Shown here piece after piece: positions 24,101 to 32,684 of a DNA stretch of 64,000 nt. Both the position numbers and the translations under genes were made by a program. Within the stretch, counting starts at the first letter, position 1; every line of letters begins with the position of its first letter. The notes below the pieces were generated by a model. The model was not told the DNA's origin and ran no database searches. It saw only the letters and a list, made by a program, of their open reading frames with translations. The DNA is from Actinomadura violacea (GTDB lineage: Bacteria; Actinomycetota; Actinomycetes; Streptosporangiales; Streptosporangiaceae): assembly GCF_017573465.1 (NCBI RefSeq), contig NZ_JAGEPF010000012.1, positions 1 to 64,000 of the forward strand, read 5' to 3'.

Positions 24101-26589
24101 TGGCCACCCACTTCGGGCTGTCCCGCAAGGAGGCCGCCCGGTACGTCGACCAGTTGGTGAGCATCCCGAGGACGACCGGCACCGATGTGACGGTGAACGC
24201 CAAGGGCAAGCTGTCGATGAAGGGCCTGGAAGGGCTCGTCAATGACCCGGTCCTCGGCGGGATCCTCAAGGGGCTCGTCGGGAACGCCGGTGGTGGTCTA
24301 ATCACCGGTTCTGGGGACCCACGCGGGGATGGGCTGCTGACCCGGATCTCGCCGGGCGAGATGGTGATCAACGCCGCCGCGACCGCCCGGCACCTGCCGA
24401 CCCTGGCGGCGTGGAACGACGAGGGAAACAAGGGCACCGTCTACAGGGGGAAGGGCTACGCGGGCGGCGGGATCCCCAAGCCGACCGCGTGGACGCTGCC
24501 CGCCGGCCGCGAGTCCTGGACGCCAGGTTCGACGGCTGAGGGCTATGCGGGCGGCGGCATCCCCCTGACCGCCTCGCCGTACCGGCGCAGCTACCACTAC
24601 AACGACGACGCTGACGAGGCGCTCGCCAAGGCACGCAAGGCCAACCAGGCGATGCTGGCCGGGGCAATCACCTACGCGAGTGGGCAGACCGCGATCGCGG
24701 CGACGCTCATCCAGCAGGCCCTGCTCGGCGGCGGCTCGGGCGTCAAGGCGGTGCAGTTCGCCGTCGCGCAGCTCGGCGAGCCGTACCGGTGGGGGGCGAC
24801 CGGCCCCGACACCTGGGACTGCTCCGGCCTCACCCAGGCTGCATGGCGGGCGGCCGGGGTCTCGATCCCGCGCGTCACCTACGACCAGATCGTCTCGGGA
24901 ACACCGACCACCAAGGAGGCCGCAACCGCCGGTGACCTGTACTTCCCGGACAGGGGCCACGTCATGATGGTCACCGGCCGAGGAGGCTCACAGGCGCTGA
25001 TCCACGCCCCCCACACCGGCGACGTGGTGCGGTTCGCGTCCTGGAGGTCCGGCGGCGTGTACCGCCACATCGGCTCCGGGGCGCCGACCGGGGACGGCGG
25101 CGGGACCCCGAAGGCATACGCCAGAGCGCAGTTCGGTGAGTTCGAATGGGGCGGCAACCAGTGGTCGCCGCTGGACCGGCTGTGGACGCGGGAGTCCGGC
25201 TGGAGATGGAACGCGACCAACCCCACGAGCGGCGCGTATGGCATCCCGCAGGCGTTGCCGCCGAGCAAGATGGCATCGGCCGGACGGGACTGGAAGACCA
25301 ACTGGGCGACACAGATCAACTGGGGCTTGGGCTACATCGCGGGCCGGTACGGATCGCCTTCGGGAGCGTGGAACCACTCGCAGAAGACCGGCTGGTATGC
25401 CAAGGGCACAACCGGCGCCGCGCCTGGCCTGGCCTGGGTCGGAGAGGAGGGCCCCGAACTCGTCCGATTCAGCGGCGGGGAGACGGTCTATCCGCATGAG
25501 GAGTCGATGCGGATCGGCGCGCAGATCGCGAACGGGTACGCCTCCGGGACGGCCACCAGCCGACTCAAGCCCGTCCGGTCGGACCTGAAGCACATCACCT
25601 CCGACCTGGCCGGAAGCGTCAGCAAGATCAAGTCGGTGCTCGCGGATCTGGCGAACGACATCAAGAAGGCGTTCAAGGGGATCCGCTCGTCGGTCGATGA
25701 CCGGCTGGTGTCGTATCTCGGCAAGGCGAGCAAGGCTCTGCAGGGCTACGCCAAGCAGCGCGACAAGCTGGCTTCGACGATCAAGACCGCCAAGCAGTTC
25801 GCCACCGACACCGGCAAGAACGCGGCCGAGTTCGCCGGGCTCACCGGCCTGCCGACCGGCCTGCAGGCGGACTCGACGGGCCTGTACGCCACCGGGGATG
25901 TGTTCAACACGCAAGGCCTCATCTCCGGCTTGCAGACCCGCGTATCGCAGCTGAACGCCTACAACTCCAACCTGGACAAGCTGGCCAAGCTCGGGGTGTC
26001 GAAGGATCTGATTTCCCAGATCATCGCGGCGGGCCCTGACCGGGGCGCCGCTTACGCCCAGGCACTGGCCTCCGCGACACCCGCGCAGGTCAAGCAGCTC
26101 AACTCGGCGCAGGCGGCGATCGGGAAGGCGTCCACGGCGGTCGGCCAGTCCGCGGCGGACGCGATGTACGACGCGGGCACTCAGGCAGGGCAAGGGTTTC
26201 TCGCCGGCCTGACCGCGCAGCAGAAGGCGATCGAGAAGGCCATGGCCGCGCTCGCCAGGTCGATCCAGAAGAAGATCAAGAAGGAGCTGCGGATCCACTC
26301 GCCGTCGCAGGTCATGGCTGACCTCGGTGAGCAGGTCGGCGCGGGCCTGGCGGTCGGCATCGACTCCTCGGTGGTGGAGGTGAAGACGGCTGCCGAGCGG
26401 ATGAGCGCCCTGGTCGTCTCGACGGCCGTCCCTTCGGCACCGGTATCGGCCGCGCCGGGGGCGGGCGGTGGCCGAGGCAGCATCGCCATCGAGCACCTCC
26501 ACATCCACGAGGTCACTGACAAGGCGACCAAGCAGGCCGTCACCGACGCGCTCCACGACGTGTACGTCCTGCACCGGGCCTTGCTCTGA
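21154..26589 (+). CDS. Tape measure protein with NlpC/P60 and lytic transglycosylase domains
   Basis: An 1,811-residue protein that sets tail length. The N-terminal 500 residues include Ala-rich hydrophobic helices (near 190-230) and a coiled coil (270-440), then helical repeats. At about 1195-1305 there is an NlpC/P60-like peptidase domain with catalytic Cys1223 (WDCSGLTQ) and a His (RGHVMMV). At about 1320-1420 there is an SLT-type transglycosylase domain with Glu1347 (RESGWRW). The C-terminus carries KELRIHSPSQVMADLGEQVG, typical of the tail tip end. The embedded hydrolases should open the cell wall during DNA entry. Confidence 0.9.
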   Translation: MADHDGGRVRMQILPQVNPTEFGRQIKDRLDSKVAEVGAQLGRKLGKAISQGAKAGFVVGDVVQAVRDAQQRVTDEAGKVGRAAGRELARNLKAELEARLQTLRIPEATVRVRLELDEASFEEVRARLASLGPVTVHVNVDLDTAAALARLAALRAEADRLFGRGIQINAGVNTGAASAAISGLGMQLAALAAIPVGTALAAGLGAVASAALAAGAGTAGFAAIAIPAVKRVGEALQAQKAAQDAVNTSTSTGLNTADQARLRALQMVGAEQQLTNAKAQAKQAEEALTQARMDARRAMEDLNNQVKDGALAERRAALSLQEARQNLSKTLADPKATELQREQARLAVDEALQQLDEQRLATKRLRQDKAAADRAGINGSQQVKTAQQQLTQALQQVAAAQRQITAQRIQDRMAQHQAAAATNATSAAQTKLAKVMGQLSPAERTLMKDWEAFTKVYKDWVRELEPDVLPVLSRGIGLVSDNLDRAKPLVTGAAQGFTLLEKKAEQALDGPFYKEFFRSLGIEAPVAITRFGMIFGHTITGMAAVLMAFEPEIQAVLDHLDHGAQKFEDWGKSLNGSNGFTEFINFAKTNARIVEGDIEAIGKALLEVGKDVAPVTTLYLAGIKPLAEGVASIARDAPELFQLGAALLIAAKASRMLGITSLASGLLGSGAAAGTAAGGMGRLGAALRILGGAMMGVRGEAVTTRIALLGLTRLGAIIGTVAAVGYGANALQNKLMGTTQSTDALVKSLTTLAQTGKYTGAWAQQFKGSMLTGRNSIEEFQRAAQEIADPSFKQKFLDHPFAQLTHWLSLGTYDTALSKYKDDFKQLDTALKTMAQGGQVDAAASAFAKMSAQLQQSGIGLGKIKELFPQYTALAGSAGFQTQSLTDKLRAQNQQLADNAHAFMSSEQEAIDYRNALNSGKEALDRNGRAFYGNSAAALDNRQQIINTAQVIQRFADDLVATNQVSAKNVAVLRKQRDGLVEMATHFGLSRKEAARYVDQLVSIPRTTGTDVTVNAKGKLSMKGLEGLVNDPVLGGILKGLVGNAGGGLITGSGDPRGDGLLTRISPGEMVINAAATARHLPTLAAWNDEGNKGTVYRGKGYAGGGIPKPTAWTLPAGRESWTPGSTAEGYAGGGIPLTASPYRRSYHYNDDADEALAKARKANQAMLAGAITYASGQTAIAATLIQQALLGGGSGVKAVQFAVAQLGEPYRWGATGPDTWDCSGLTQAAWRAAGVSIPRVTYDQIVSGTPTTKEAATAGDLYFPDRGHVMMVTGRGGSQALIHAPHTGDVVRFASWRSGGVYRHIGSGAPTGDGGGTPKAYARAQFGEFEWGGNQWSPLDRLWTRESGWRWNATNPTSGAYGIPQALPPSKMASAGRDWKTNWATQINWGLGYIAGRYGSPSGAWNHSQKTGWYAKGTTGAAPGLAWVGEEGPELVRFSGGETVYPHEESMRIGAQIANGYASGTATSRLKPVRSDLKHITSDLAGSVSKIKSVLADLANDIKKAFKGIRSSVDDRLVSYLGKASKALQGYAKQRDKLASTIKTAKQFATDTGKNAAEFAGLTGLPTGLQADSTGLYATGDVFNTQGLISGLQTRVSQLNAYNSNLDKLAKLGVSKDLISQIIAAGPDRGAAYAQALASATPAQVKQLNSAQAAIGKASTAVGQSAADAMYDAGTQAGQGFLAGLTAQQKAIEKAMAALARSIQKKIKKELRIHSPSQVMADLGEQVGAGLAVGIDSSVVEVKTAAERMSALVVSTAVPSAPVSAAPGAGGGRGSIAIEHLHIHEVTDKATKQAVTDALHDVYVLHRALL

Positions 26590-26645
26590 CCTCGCCTGGC
26601 GAGGATCCGGTGCTGCTCTACACGAAGAGCGACAGGGGAAAAGCG

Positions 26646-26900
26646 TCAGAATGGATAGTCCGCATTTGGGTCACGGGGCCGACCTATCTGACTGGCAACC
26701 GATGAGGTGTAACCGGAGGACGCAGAGATTCCATCGAGCTGGCTAATGATCTCTTCCTGAGCGCAGAGCATGCCAACCTGGAACAGCAGCTCTGGGGTTA
26801 CATCTTCCTCAGGGAGATCAGCAACGTGCTCCCTGAGGTGCGTCGAGATCTTCTTCAACGTTTCCAGGGCCGAGCCGTTCCGGAGACTACGAGTGTCCAT
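26646..26900 (-). CDS. Small helical protein on the opposite strand
   Basis: An 84-residue acidic protein (LKKISTHLREHVADLPEED; LLFQVGMLCAQEEIISQLDG) between the tape measure and distal tail genes, transcribed leftward. ATG 26900 follows GAGGATGTCGAC, giving either a ribosome site or a leaderless start. Its codons are less G+C-biased than those of tail genes. No family recognised; a candidate accessory gene. Confidence 0.5.
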   Translation of the reverse strand: MDTRSLRNGSALETLKKISTHLREHVADLPEEDVTPELLFQVGMLCAQEEIISQLDGISASSGYTSSVASQIGRPRDPNADYPF

Positions 26901-27026
26901 GTCGACATCCTCGGCCAGTCAGCCCGGCAGCGGAAGTGCCGTCACACATTTGGTCTGCCTAGGCGGCGCACCGAACCTAACTCCCACAACGTTCCGCTGT
27001 GCGTTAAACCAAGGAGGCCGAGCCGA

Positions 27027-27959
27027 GTGCCGATCCTCACACAGCAGATCAGCGATATCGGTTCGCGTGGCCCCCGTCCGGAACTGACGACCGTGACTTG
27101 GACTAGCCCCCTCGGCGAGGTCACAGTCCTGTCGGACTGGCCGTCGGGGTACCTGGTGCAGCCGGGCGCTCGTGGGCTCGACATGCCGACATTCAAGGCG
27201 TATGAGGATGAGTCGCCGGGCATTCACGGGAACCGGCGCCGGGACACTAAGGCCAACGCCCGCGAGATCATGATCCCGATCGCGATCTACGCTGACGACA
27301 GCCGTCCCGCGTTCCTGGAGCGCAAGCGCCGGCTTCTGCGGGACCTGTCGCCGCTGGACGGTGATGGCCGGGGCACCTTGACCCTCACCGAGGCCGATGG
27401 GGCGTCCCGGTCGATCGCCGCGATCTACGCCTCCGGAGCCGAGGGTGCCGAAGACGCCGACTCGGCTGGGCGCCGCTGGATCACCTACGGCCTCACCTGG
27501 ACGTGCGAGTCGCCGTTCTGGCTCGGCAGCGAGTTCTCACGCACCTTCCGCGGTGTCGGCGACGACACCCCGTTCTTCCCATCCGGTGTCCCGTGGGTCG
27601 TCAGCGACTCCCAGGTCCTCGGGACCGGCGTGAAGATCACCAACCCCGGTGACGTCCCGGCCTTCCCGGTCTGGACGATCTCCGGGCCGATCAGCGCCGC
27701 CACGTTCACTCACCCGACCGGCGGGTCCTGGACCCTCACCCGGAACCTGTCCGCGGCCGACGTCGCGGTCATCGACTGCCGCGAACGCATCGAGACCGCG
27801 ATCTTGAACGGCACCGAGAACCTCTGGCCGAACATCGACGAGGCTGCCGTGCTGTGGCCGCTGCTACGCGGCACCAACGCCGTCGACCTGGTGGTGGCGG
27901 GCTCCACCAGCGCCACCACGGTGAAGGTCCGGCTCCAGCCGCGCTACCTGTCGGCCTGA
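27027..27959 (+). CDS. Distal tail / minor tail protein
   Basis: A 310-residue protein from GTG 27027 (AAGGAGG upstream). The first 130 residues (TWTSPLGEVTVLSDWPSGYL; RREIMIPIAIY-type strands; FLERKRRLLRDLSPLDGDGR) fit Dit-like siphovirus tail proteins, and the C-terminal half is a beta domain (PAFPVWTISGPISAATFT). Confidence 0.8.
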   Translation: MPILTQQISDIGSRGPRPELTTVTWTSPLGEVTVLSDWPSGYLVQPGARGLDMPTFKAYEDESPGIHGNRRRDTKANAREIMIPIAIYADDSRPAFLERKRRLLRDLSPLDGDGRGTLTLTEADGASRSIAAIYASGAEGAEDADSAGRRWITYGLTWTCESPFWLGSEFSRTFRGVGDDTPFFPSGVPWVVSDSQVLGTGVKITNPGDVPAFPVWTISGPISAATFTHPTGGSWTLTRNLSAADVAVIDCRERIETAILNGTENLWPNIDEAAVLWPLLRGTNAVDLVVAGSTSATTVKVRLQPRYLSA

Positions 27960-28001
27960 CCCGCGCCAGCACGCATCAGACCGCACGACCACCGGAAGGA
28001 G

Positions 28002-29174
28002 GTGGTGCGGCCGGTGTTCGCCCTGAAGATCCGCCGCGCCGGTGACCTCGCGCCGCTGGGAGCCCTCAGCGACTACGTCACCATGCAGGCCATCCCGCGG
28101 CACAACGCCGTCGGCGCCTGGACCCTGTCGATCTCCGCCGACAGCGACAAGGCCGTCCACCTGCTGGAGGGCAACGGGCTGATCATCCGGTTCAACGGCG
28201 CCCGGATCATGTCCGGCGACATCCAATCGGTCGACTCCACCCAGACCAGCGACGACGGCGACGCCGGGACGCTGAAGGTGTCGGGCGTCGACGACAACCA
28301 GCTCCTCAAGCAGGCCACGGTGTGGCCCAACCCCGGCCAGGACGACGCGCACCAGACCGACGGGACCTACAAGGTCTCCGGGCCCGCCGAGACGGTGATG
28401 CGCCAGCTCGTCAACGTCAACATCGGCCCCGCCGCCCGGCCCGCTCGCCGCGTCGCCGGGCTGGTCCTGGCCGACGACCTGGGCCGCGGCCCGACCGTCA
28501 CTAAGCAGATCAATCAGTTCGCCAACCTCCTGGACGTCCTGGCTGACATCGGTAACTCCGCCGGCCTCGGGTTCCGGATCGTGCAGGTCGGGGCGCAGCG
28601 CCGCTTCGAGGTCTACCAGCCGCGCGCGTCCGGGCTCACGTGGAGCTTCGGTCGGGGGAACCTGTCGGAGGTCTCCTACACCAAGACGCCGCCGACCTGC
28701 ACCTGCGCGATCGTGGTCGCCGGCGGCACCAGCTCCCCGCGGGTGGTGAAGGAATACAGCCGCGCGGACCCGCTCGTGCCGGGCCTGCGCATCGAGCAGT
28801 TCGTCGACAAAACCGACGTCGACACCGGGTCAGTGGACCTGGCCGCGCAGATGGACCAGGCCGCCGAAGAAGCCCTCACCGCCGGGGCGCGACAAGCGTC
28901 CCTCGCGCTGTCCCCGATCGACATCGACGGCTACCGGTACGGCATCGACTACGGCGTCGGCGACCAGGGGGCGGTGATGGTCCGCAGCGAGCTGATCACC
29001 GACACGGTCCGCGAGGTCACCCTCAACTCCGACACCTCGACCGGCGACACCGTCCGGCCCGTGATCGGCACCGCCGACGCCGCCGACTCCCAGAAGCCCA
29101 ACAACGCGCTCATGAAGCTGCTGGCCGCGATCAACCGCAAGCTCCGCCTCATCGAAACGCGAGTGCCCAAGTGA
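28002..29174 (+). CDS. Siphovirus Gp37-like tail protein
   Basis: A 390-residue baseplate-type protein (FALKIRRAGDLAPLGALSDY; WTLSISADSDKAVHLLEGNG; SGDIQSVD) matching the ReqiPepy6 Gp37-like family found after the distal tail protein in many actinophages. It probably forms the tail-tip hub. GTG 28002 or 28005; a strong purine-rich ribosome site overlaps the codons. Confidence 0.85.
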   Translation: MVRPVFALKIRRAGDLAPLGALSDYVTMQAIPRHNAVGAWTLSISADSDKAVHLLEGNGLIIRFNGARIMSGDIQSVDSTQTSDDGDAGTLKVSGVDDNQLLKQATVWPNPGQDDAHQTDGTYKVSGPAETVMRQLVNVNIGPAARPARRVAGLVLADDLGRGPTVTKQINQFANLLDVLADIGNSAGLGFRIVQVGAQRRFEVYQPRASGLTWSFGRGNLSEVSYTKTPPTCTCAIVVAGGTSSPRVVKEYSRADPLVPGLRIEQFVDKTDVDTGSVDLAAQMDQAAEEALTAGARQASLALSPIDIDGYRYGIDYGVGDQGAVMVRSELITDTVREVTLNSDTSTGDTVRPVIGTADAADSQKPNNALMKLLAAINRKLRLIETRVPK

Positions 29175-29184
29175 GTGTGCCGAC

Positions 29185-30108
29185 GTGACCGAGTTCTCCT
29201 ACCCCTACGGCTCCAGCAAGATCAACACCGAGGACGAGTTCTCGCGCATGATGATGTGGGCCGCGCCGGACGGAGTGTGCGCGTCCTGGGGCAGCCCAGC
29301 GCTGCGGCCCGTCGCCAACGGCTCGGGCACCGTCACCGTTCCGCCGGGTGAGGCGTTCGTCCGAGGCCAGAAGTACCTCAACGACGCCGACAAGCTCCTC
29401 ACCGTCCCGCCGAACAACACCAGCGCGACCCGCCTGGACTACGTCGTCCTGCGCAACGACCCGGCCAACGACCGGATCACCGCCGAGTACAAGCCCGGCG
29501 GGACCAGCCTGCCGCCGCTCGTGCAGAGCTGGACCGACGTGTGGGAGATCCCGATCGGCGCGGGCAAGGTCAAGGCCGGCGCCGCCGGCGTCCAGCCCGA
29601 GGACATGGTCGACGCCCGCTGGTTCACCGGCTGGCCCGTCGCCCCTTCCCTGCCCGGCTACCGGCCCACGCCCTACAGGGACCGGATGATCTGCGAGAAC
29701 GGCGTCATCCTCACCGGCACCGGGTCGAGCTGGAAGGTCTACGACCCGTTCGAGGACACCGGCTGGGTGAACCTGGCGCCCAACGGCAGCGACGCCCCCG
29801 CCTGGTCGCCTTCCGGGGTGTCGCGGATCCGCCGACGTGATCGGCGCGTGGAGTTCCGGCTGTCGGTGAAGCGATGGGCCGACAACGGCCTCGGCGTCGC
29901 CGACGACGACGGCTCCTGCGTGTTCAACCTCGCCGCGCAGTACCGGCCGCCGCTGGAGGTGCTCGGCTTCGGCTACGGCAAGGTCGCCCGACAGTCCCCC
30001 CTCGCGATCAACGTCGAGACAGGCGGCGACGTCCGCGTCCGGCCCCTGGTCAACGACCTCCCCGCCTCACGCACCGTGCAGGCGGTCCTTTCCTGGTTCC
30101 TCGACTGA
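29185..30108 (+). CDS. Minor tail protein
   Basis: A 307-residue protein. The N-terminal half contains a pattern typical of actinophage tail-tip attachment domains (GSGTVTVPPGEAFVRGQKYL; RLDYVVLRNDPANDRITAEY); the C-terminal half is beta-rich and probably trimeric. It follows the Gp37-like gene with a 10-base gap. Confidence 0.75.
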   Translation: MTEFSYPYGSSKINTEDEFSRMMMWAAPDGVCASWGSPALRPVANGSGTVTVPPGEAFVRGQKYLNDADKLLTVPPNNTSATRLDYVVLRNDPANDRITAEYKPGGTSLPPLVQSWTDVWEIPIGAGKVKAGAAGVQPEDMVDARWFTGWPVAPSLPGYRPTPYRDRMICENGVILTGTGSSWKVYDPFEDTGWVNLAPNGSDAPAWSPSGVSRIRRRDRRVEFRLSVKRWADNGLGVADDDGSCVFNLAAQYRPPLEVLGFGYGKVARQSPLAINVETGGDVRVRPLVNDLPASRTVQAVLSWFLD

Positions 30109-30118
30109 CGGGGGAGAC

Positions 30119-30760
30119 GTGGCAGACAGACACTGGTTCGGGCAGACCCCGAGCGACTGGGCGTTCAAGGTCGGTGACGGGAACACCGTCGTCCTCGACC
30201 CGGACAAGCCGCTGACGTTCTGGTCCCAGCCCGTCGGCGGCCAGCAGTACGACGACCTCTTGGACGAGGACGGCAACAAGATCACCGAAGGTCGGTCCGC
30301 TAGCGGACTCGGCGATCTGCCCCCCGGAGCCATCCCCCGGCTGCAAGGCCCTCCCGGCGTCTGGCTCATGTGGGTCGATGGCGGCGCCGGTGTGCGCTTC
30401 GCGATGCTCGCCATAGACCTCGGCGACACCCTGGCGCTGGTCCCCGACGCCGTTGCGGCGGTCACCACGATCCAGGCAGCGCTGGCCGCGCTCGCCCAGG
30501 TCGCCCGGACCGGACTCTACGGCGACCTCGCGGGCGCGCCCGTGCTGGCGCGGGTCGCCACCACCGGCCGCTACCCCGACCTCAGCGAACTGCCCGCCCC
30601 CGGCCTGCAGATCGTCATCAAGGACGGCGACGGCTGGCCGACTCGCGCCAGCACCGCCCCCGACTCCACCCGGCCCGCCATGTGGATCGGGACGTCCCCG
30701 GCACCGCCGAACGGTGGCGCCTACGCCCTCGACACCGACCTGTGGGTGGCCGTCGCGTGA
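30119..30760 (+). CDS. Tail fibre-type protein
   Basis: A 213-residue protein from GTG 30119 (GGGGGAGAC upstream). It starts with a small beta domain (DWAFKVGDGNTVVLDPDKPL), contains a helical segment and ends with TSPAPPNGGAYALDTDLWVA. Fits a fibre or fibre-base protein. Overlaps the next gene by GTGA. Confidence 0.65.
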   Translation: MADRHWFGQTPSDWAFKVGDGNTVVLDPDKPLTFWSQPVGGQQYDDLLDEDGNKITEGRSASGLGDLPPGAIPRLQGPPGVWLMWVDGGAGVRFAMLAIDLGDTLALVPDAVAAVTTIQAALAALAQVARTGLYGDLAGAPVLARVATTGRYPDLSELPAPGLQIVIKDGDGWPTRASTAPDSTRPAMWIGTSPAPPNGGAYALDTDLWVAVA

Positions 30761-30888
30761 TCGTCATCTACGTCCTCAAAGACGGGGTCTGGAAGGCGGC
30801 GGGTCGCGCGCCGGTCCCCCCGCCTCCGCCGCCCAACTCCAGGCCCTACGGCTCCGGCCCTTATGGCGTCGGTCCCTACGGCCGCTAG
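30757..30888 (+). CDS. Proline-rich mini-protein
   Basis: A 43-residue product from GTG 30757, coupled to the previous stop. A short beta segment (VIVIYVLKDGVWKAAG) leads to a run of six prolines and Tyr-Gly repeats (YGSGPYGVGPYG). Tiny tail proteins of this composition are common in actinophages. Confidence 0.6.
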   Translation: MIVIYVLKDGVWKAAGRAPVPPPPPPNSRPYGSGPYGVGPYGR

Positions 30889-30906
30889 CACCCCCAGGAG
30901 ACGCCC

Positions 30907-31281
30907 ATGTCGAGCCTGACCGTCACTCTGTCCGGGAAGCTGCTGGACCTCATTACCGGCAACGGCGCCTTCACGCCGCAACTGCCGCTGCGCCTGGCGC
31001 TCATGACCGAACTCGGCGACGACACCACGCCCGGCATCGAGGTCGCCGGCGGCGCCTACGGCCGCCAGGTCGTCGCCTTCGGACCCCAGGTGAACAAGGT
31101 GTCTCGCAACTGCGCCGCGTTCGGGTTCACGGCGATGCCGGAGGTCAGCGTGGTCGGCGGTGAGCTCTACGACGACAGCGGCCTGCGGATGCTCTACGGA
31201 CCGCTTTCCAAGATCATCAACTGTAACGACGGCGACGACATCCCCTTCGACGTCGGCGCCCTCGCCCTGACGATCGCCTGA
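30907..31281 (+). CDS. Phage tail fibre protein (small)
   Basis: A 124-residue protein beginning SSLTVTLSGKLLDLITGNG, the characteristic start of a small conserved tail-fibre family, with the usual end DIPFDVGALALTIA. Its stop overlaps the next start (TGATG). Confidence 0.75.
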   Translation: MSSLTVTLSGKLLDLITGNGAFTPQLPLRLALMTELGDDTTPGIEVAGGAYGRQVVAFGPQVNKVSRNCAAFGFTAMPEVSVVGGELYDDSGLRMLYGPLSKIINCNDGDDIPFDVGALALTIA

Positions 31282-32168
31282 TGGGCCTCGTCGCCCGCTG
31301 GTACGGGCACGACCTGGCCGATGGGACCGCCCTCGACGCCACCACCGCGGGGCCCGGCGACACCCCCTTCGACACCGCGACCGCCGGAGCCGCGCACGTG
31401 GACGTCTCCGGGCTCCATCCTCCCCGGATACGCCTGGACCAGCAGCCCTCCAGCCCGGCGCAACTGGTGTGGTCGGCTGCCACGCTCGGGGCCTTGCAGA
31501 GCTACGCGGTCCGCGCCTACCTGCAGATGAGCGCTTGGCCTTCGGCGGGCGCACCGCTGGCCCAGGCATACGGGAGCGGCAACACCGCATTGCGGTGGCG
31601 GATCGACATCACCGTCGCGGGCCTGCTGAGGCTTCGCGACGCCAGCAACAACGTCATCGCGACCGCCACCACCGCGCTCCCGGCTGGCGAGGAGTTGAGG
31701 CCCGAGATCGTCATCGACGGCACCGACGCGCTGGTGACGGTGCACGCCGGAGACGACGAGAGCGAGCCGTTGGTGTCGCTGTCCGGCTCGGTCGGCAACG
31801 GCGCCGACGCGATCCGCTTCGGATCCCCGAACGCGGCGCCGACGTGGCCCGCGCTCTACTTCGCCGCGCCGGCCGTCGCCGACACTGCCGCCCCGATCGG
31901 CGCGCGCAGCCACGCCGCCTCCGGAACCTGGACGACCGACGCCGCCCTCACCGCCGCTCCCCGCGTCCGCCACCACGCCACCGCGATGTGGGAGGCCGAC
32001 ACCGGATGGGACGCGACGCCACACGCCCACTACGCGTCCGCGGACTGGGCCATCGAGGCGGCCCTGGCCATCGACACCGGTATCTCGCCGCTCTATGTAC
32101 AGGCAGGCGGGGAGTGGCGGCCCGCCGACGTCCGGGAGATGACCGGCGGGGCTTGGCGCCTGTCCTAG
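31281..32168 (+). CDS. LamG-like tail protein
   Basis: A 295-residue beta-rich protein coupled to the previous gene. The pattern YAVRAYLQMSAWPSAGAPLA and LRWRIDITVAGLLRLRDASN resembles concanavalin/LamG-like jelly-roll domains used for sugar binding, suggesting cell-surface attachment. Last gene before the terminator. Confidence 0.65.
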   Translation: MGLVARWYGHDLADGTALDATTAGPGDTPFDTATAGAAHVDVSGLHPPRIRLDQQPSSPAQLVWSAATLGALQSYAVRAYLQMSAWPSAGAPLAQAYGSGNTALRWRIDITVAGLLRLRDASNNVIATATTALPAGEELRPEIVIDGTDALVTVHAGDDESEPLVSLSGSVGNGADAIRFGSPNAAPTWPALYFAAPAVADTAAPIGARSHAASGTWTTDAALTAAPRVRHHATAMWEADTGWDATPHAHYASADWAIEAALAIDTGISPLYVQAGGEWRPADVREMTGGAWRLS

Positions 32169-32196
32169 CCCAATCGGAGCAGGTGAGATGGCAGAA

Positions 32197-32243
32197 GGGC
32201 CTCTTATCCTCGCTGGCGTCAAGTCGGCGAGGATAAGAGGCCC
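32197..32243. terminator. Bidirectional terminator, perfect 17-bp stem
   Basis: Arms 32197-32213 and 32227-32243 pair perfectly around a 13-base loop. It lies between converging transcription units (tail genes rightward, AT-hook gene leftward). Confidence 0.8.
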
Positions 32244-32257
32244 CGTGGCCTGGCGGG

Positions 32258-32482
32258 TTAGTGGTGCTTGGGCGGGCGCCCTCGCTTCTTTTTCGAGCTC
32301 TCGGGCTCTTCCGCGTAGCCGTCGTCGTCTGCGTCGTCTTCGATGTGCGTCGCGGCCCTGGGCGCGCGCCCTCGCGGCCGCTGTTCCCCGTCGTCATGCG
32401 CTTGCGGCCTGGGCCGCGGACGCCCGCGCCTCATCTCGCCCACCTGCTGCGCAGCCTCGTGTTCCGGCTCGTCATCGGACAT
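32258..32482 (-). CDS. Small protein with AT-hook-like motifs
   Basis: A 74-residue, highly charged product from ATG 32482 (GGGGG four bases upstream). It contains RRGRPRPRP and ends KKKRGRPPKHH, matching the Arg-Gly-Arg-Pro core of AT-hooks, separated by an acidic stretch. Probably binds DNA in the minor groove; no other domain. It has its own promoter and terminator within the tail region, so it is likely expressed in the lysogen. Confidence 0.6.
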   Translation of the reverse strand: MSDDEPEHEAAQQVGEMRRGRPRPRPQAHDDGEQRPRGRAPRAATHIEDDADDDGYAEEPESSKKKRGRPPKHH

Positions 32483-32514
32483 AGATCCCCCCGTTTCCGT
32501 CACGGCTGTCCGTC

Positions 32515-32544
32515 GGTATACATAGCCGTGCTCTCGTGCGGCAA
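32515..32544 (-). promoter_or_regulatory. Promoter of the AT-hook gene
   Basis: Leftward -35 TTGCCG (32544-32539), 18-base spacer, -10 TATACC (32520-32515), about 35 bases before the start codon. Confidence 0.5.
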
Positions 32545-32624
32545 ACGATCAAGGTGCAGCCCAGCCGACCACCAGGTTCATGCGACGCGGGGGTGAGCCC
32601 TGGGCTCGTCGGAGGGCGTCTTCG

Positions 32625-32658
32625 CCGCCCAAGCGAGCGAGGACCTCCGCTTGGGCGG
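32625..32658 (-). terminator. Terminator after the DUF3052 gene
   Basis: Perfect 11-bp stem (32625-32635 with 32648-32658, 12-base loop), 27 bases downstream of the DUF3052 stop on the minus strand. Confidence 0.7.
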
Positions 32659-32684
32659 TGGCATGCGGCTGCCCGAGTGGGTTC

